Shown: positions 21,857 through 21,910 of the stretch, one piece after another | Position numbering within the stretch: position 1 is the stretch's first letter | How the letters are laid out: each line of letters begins with the position of its first letter | Assembly (NCBI GenBank): GCA_902492045.1 | Contig: CABUKB010000018.1 | Coordinates: 1-21,910, forward strand | Length of the DNA: 21,910 bases | Source: an uncultured Oscillospiraceae bacterium | Lineage (GTDB): Bacteria > Bacillota > Clostridia > Oscillospirales > Acutalibacteraceae | Direction of reading: 5' to 3' | Notes under the pieces: generated by a model | Told to the model about the DNA's origin: nothing | The model's input: the letters and a program-made list of their open reading frames with translations, nothing else | Database searches by the model: none | Made by a program: the position numbers and the translations under genes

Positions 21857-21910
21857 GGCCCGGTAGTTCAGCTGGTTAGAACGCTAGCCTGTCACGCTAG
21901 AGGTCGACGG
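21857..21910 (+). tRNA. tRNA-Asp (anticodon GTC), cut by the window end
   Basis: It starts GGCCCGG, with D-arm AGTTCAGCTGGTTAGA and anticodon stem CTAGC/GCTAG around CTGTCAC, giving anticodon GTC. The variable loop and the start of the T-arm are present; the rest lies beyond the window. It is 15 nt after tRNA-Val and probably co-transcribed. Confidence 0.94.

Noticed and set aside
1..21910. CRISPR arrays, insertion sequences, prophage genes or toxin-antitoxin pairs
   Set aside because: No direct-repeat arrays, transposases, integrases or paired small toxin/antitoxin frames are visible.

Overview
The window looks like chromosomal DNA of a fairly GC-rich, low-complexity-free Firmicute, most likely a Clostridia member near the Ruminococcaceae/Oscillospirales. 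The reasons are lineage-typical genes (a CD1247-type zinc-ribbon protein next to efp, a COG4586/4587/3694-type ABC exporter, a DUF6062-like Cys protein, a YerC/TrpR-like regulator), a Met T-box leader, strong AGGAGG-type ribosome sites, sigma-A promoters of the TTGACA-N17-TATAAT form, tRNAs with encoded CCA, and the LL-diaminopimelate aminotransferase route to meso-DAP. I cannot name the species.

Layout. 1-1400: a structured terminator from an upstream unit, then efp and a zinc-ribbon protein closed by a terminator. 1535-7985: one promoter, a short leader with mutually exclusive hairpins, then carA, carB fused in frame to dapF, and dapL. 8054-8260: tRNA-Lys with its own promoter and terminator. 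8260-9300: an AT-richer stretch with one orphan gene. 9355-13009 (minus strand): a methionine T-box leader, metN, metI, metQ and a formyltransferase-like gene. 13124-16010: a three-gene ABC exporter. 16016-17477: two minus-strand genes (a 92-aa membrane protein and a DUF6062-like protein) separated by a stretch rich in inverted repeats and DnaA-box-like words. A 27-bp perfect palindrome separates the second of these from the divergent ogg-type glycosylase gene. 18441-21729: fba, then a likely yerC - methyltransferase - hslO unit. 21707-end: a tRNA cluster (Val, and Asp cut by the window edge).

Main observation. The 1346-residue protein at 2740-6780 joins a full-length carbamoyl-phosphate synthase large subunit (about residues 1-1066) to a full-length diaminopimelate epimerase (about 1071-1346), with both DapF catalytic cysteines present and almost no linker. 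The next gene, dapL, makes the substrate of that epimerase. The unit therefore couples an enzyme of pyrimidine/arginine synthesis to the last steps of meso-DAP supply for the cell wall and lysine. Other points worth attention are the attenuator-like carA leader, a MetN lacking its usual C-terminal methionine-sensing domain, a formyltransferase in a Met T-box unit, the operator-like palindrome over divergent promoters, and the DnaA-box-like cluster.
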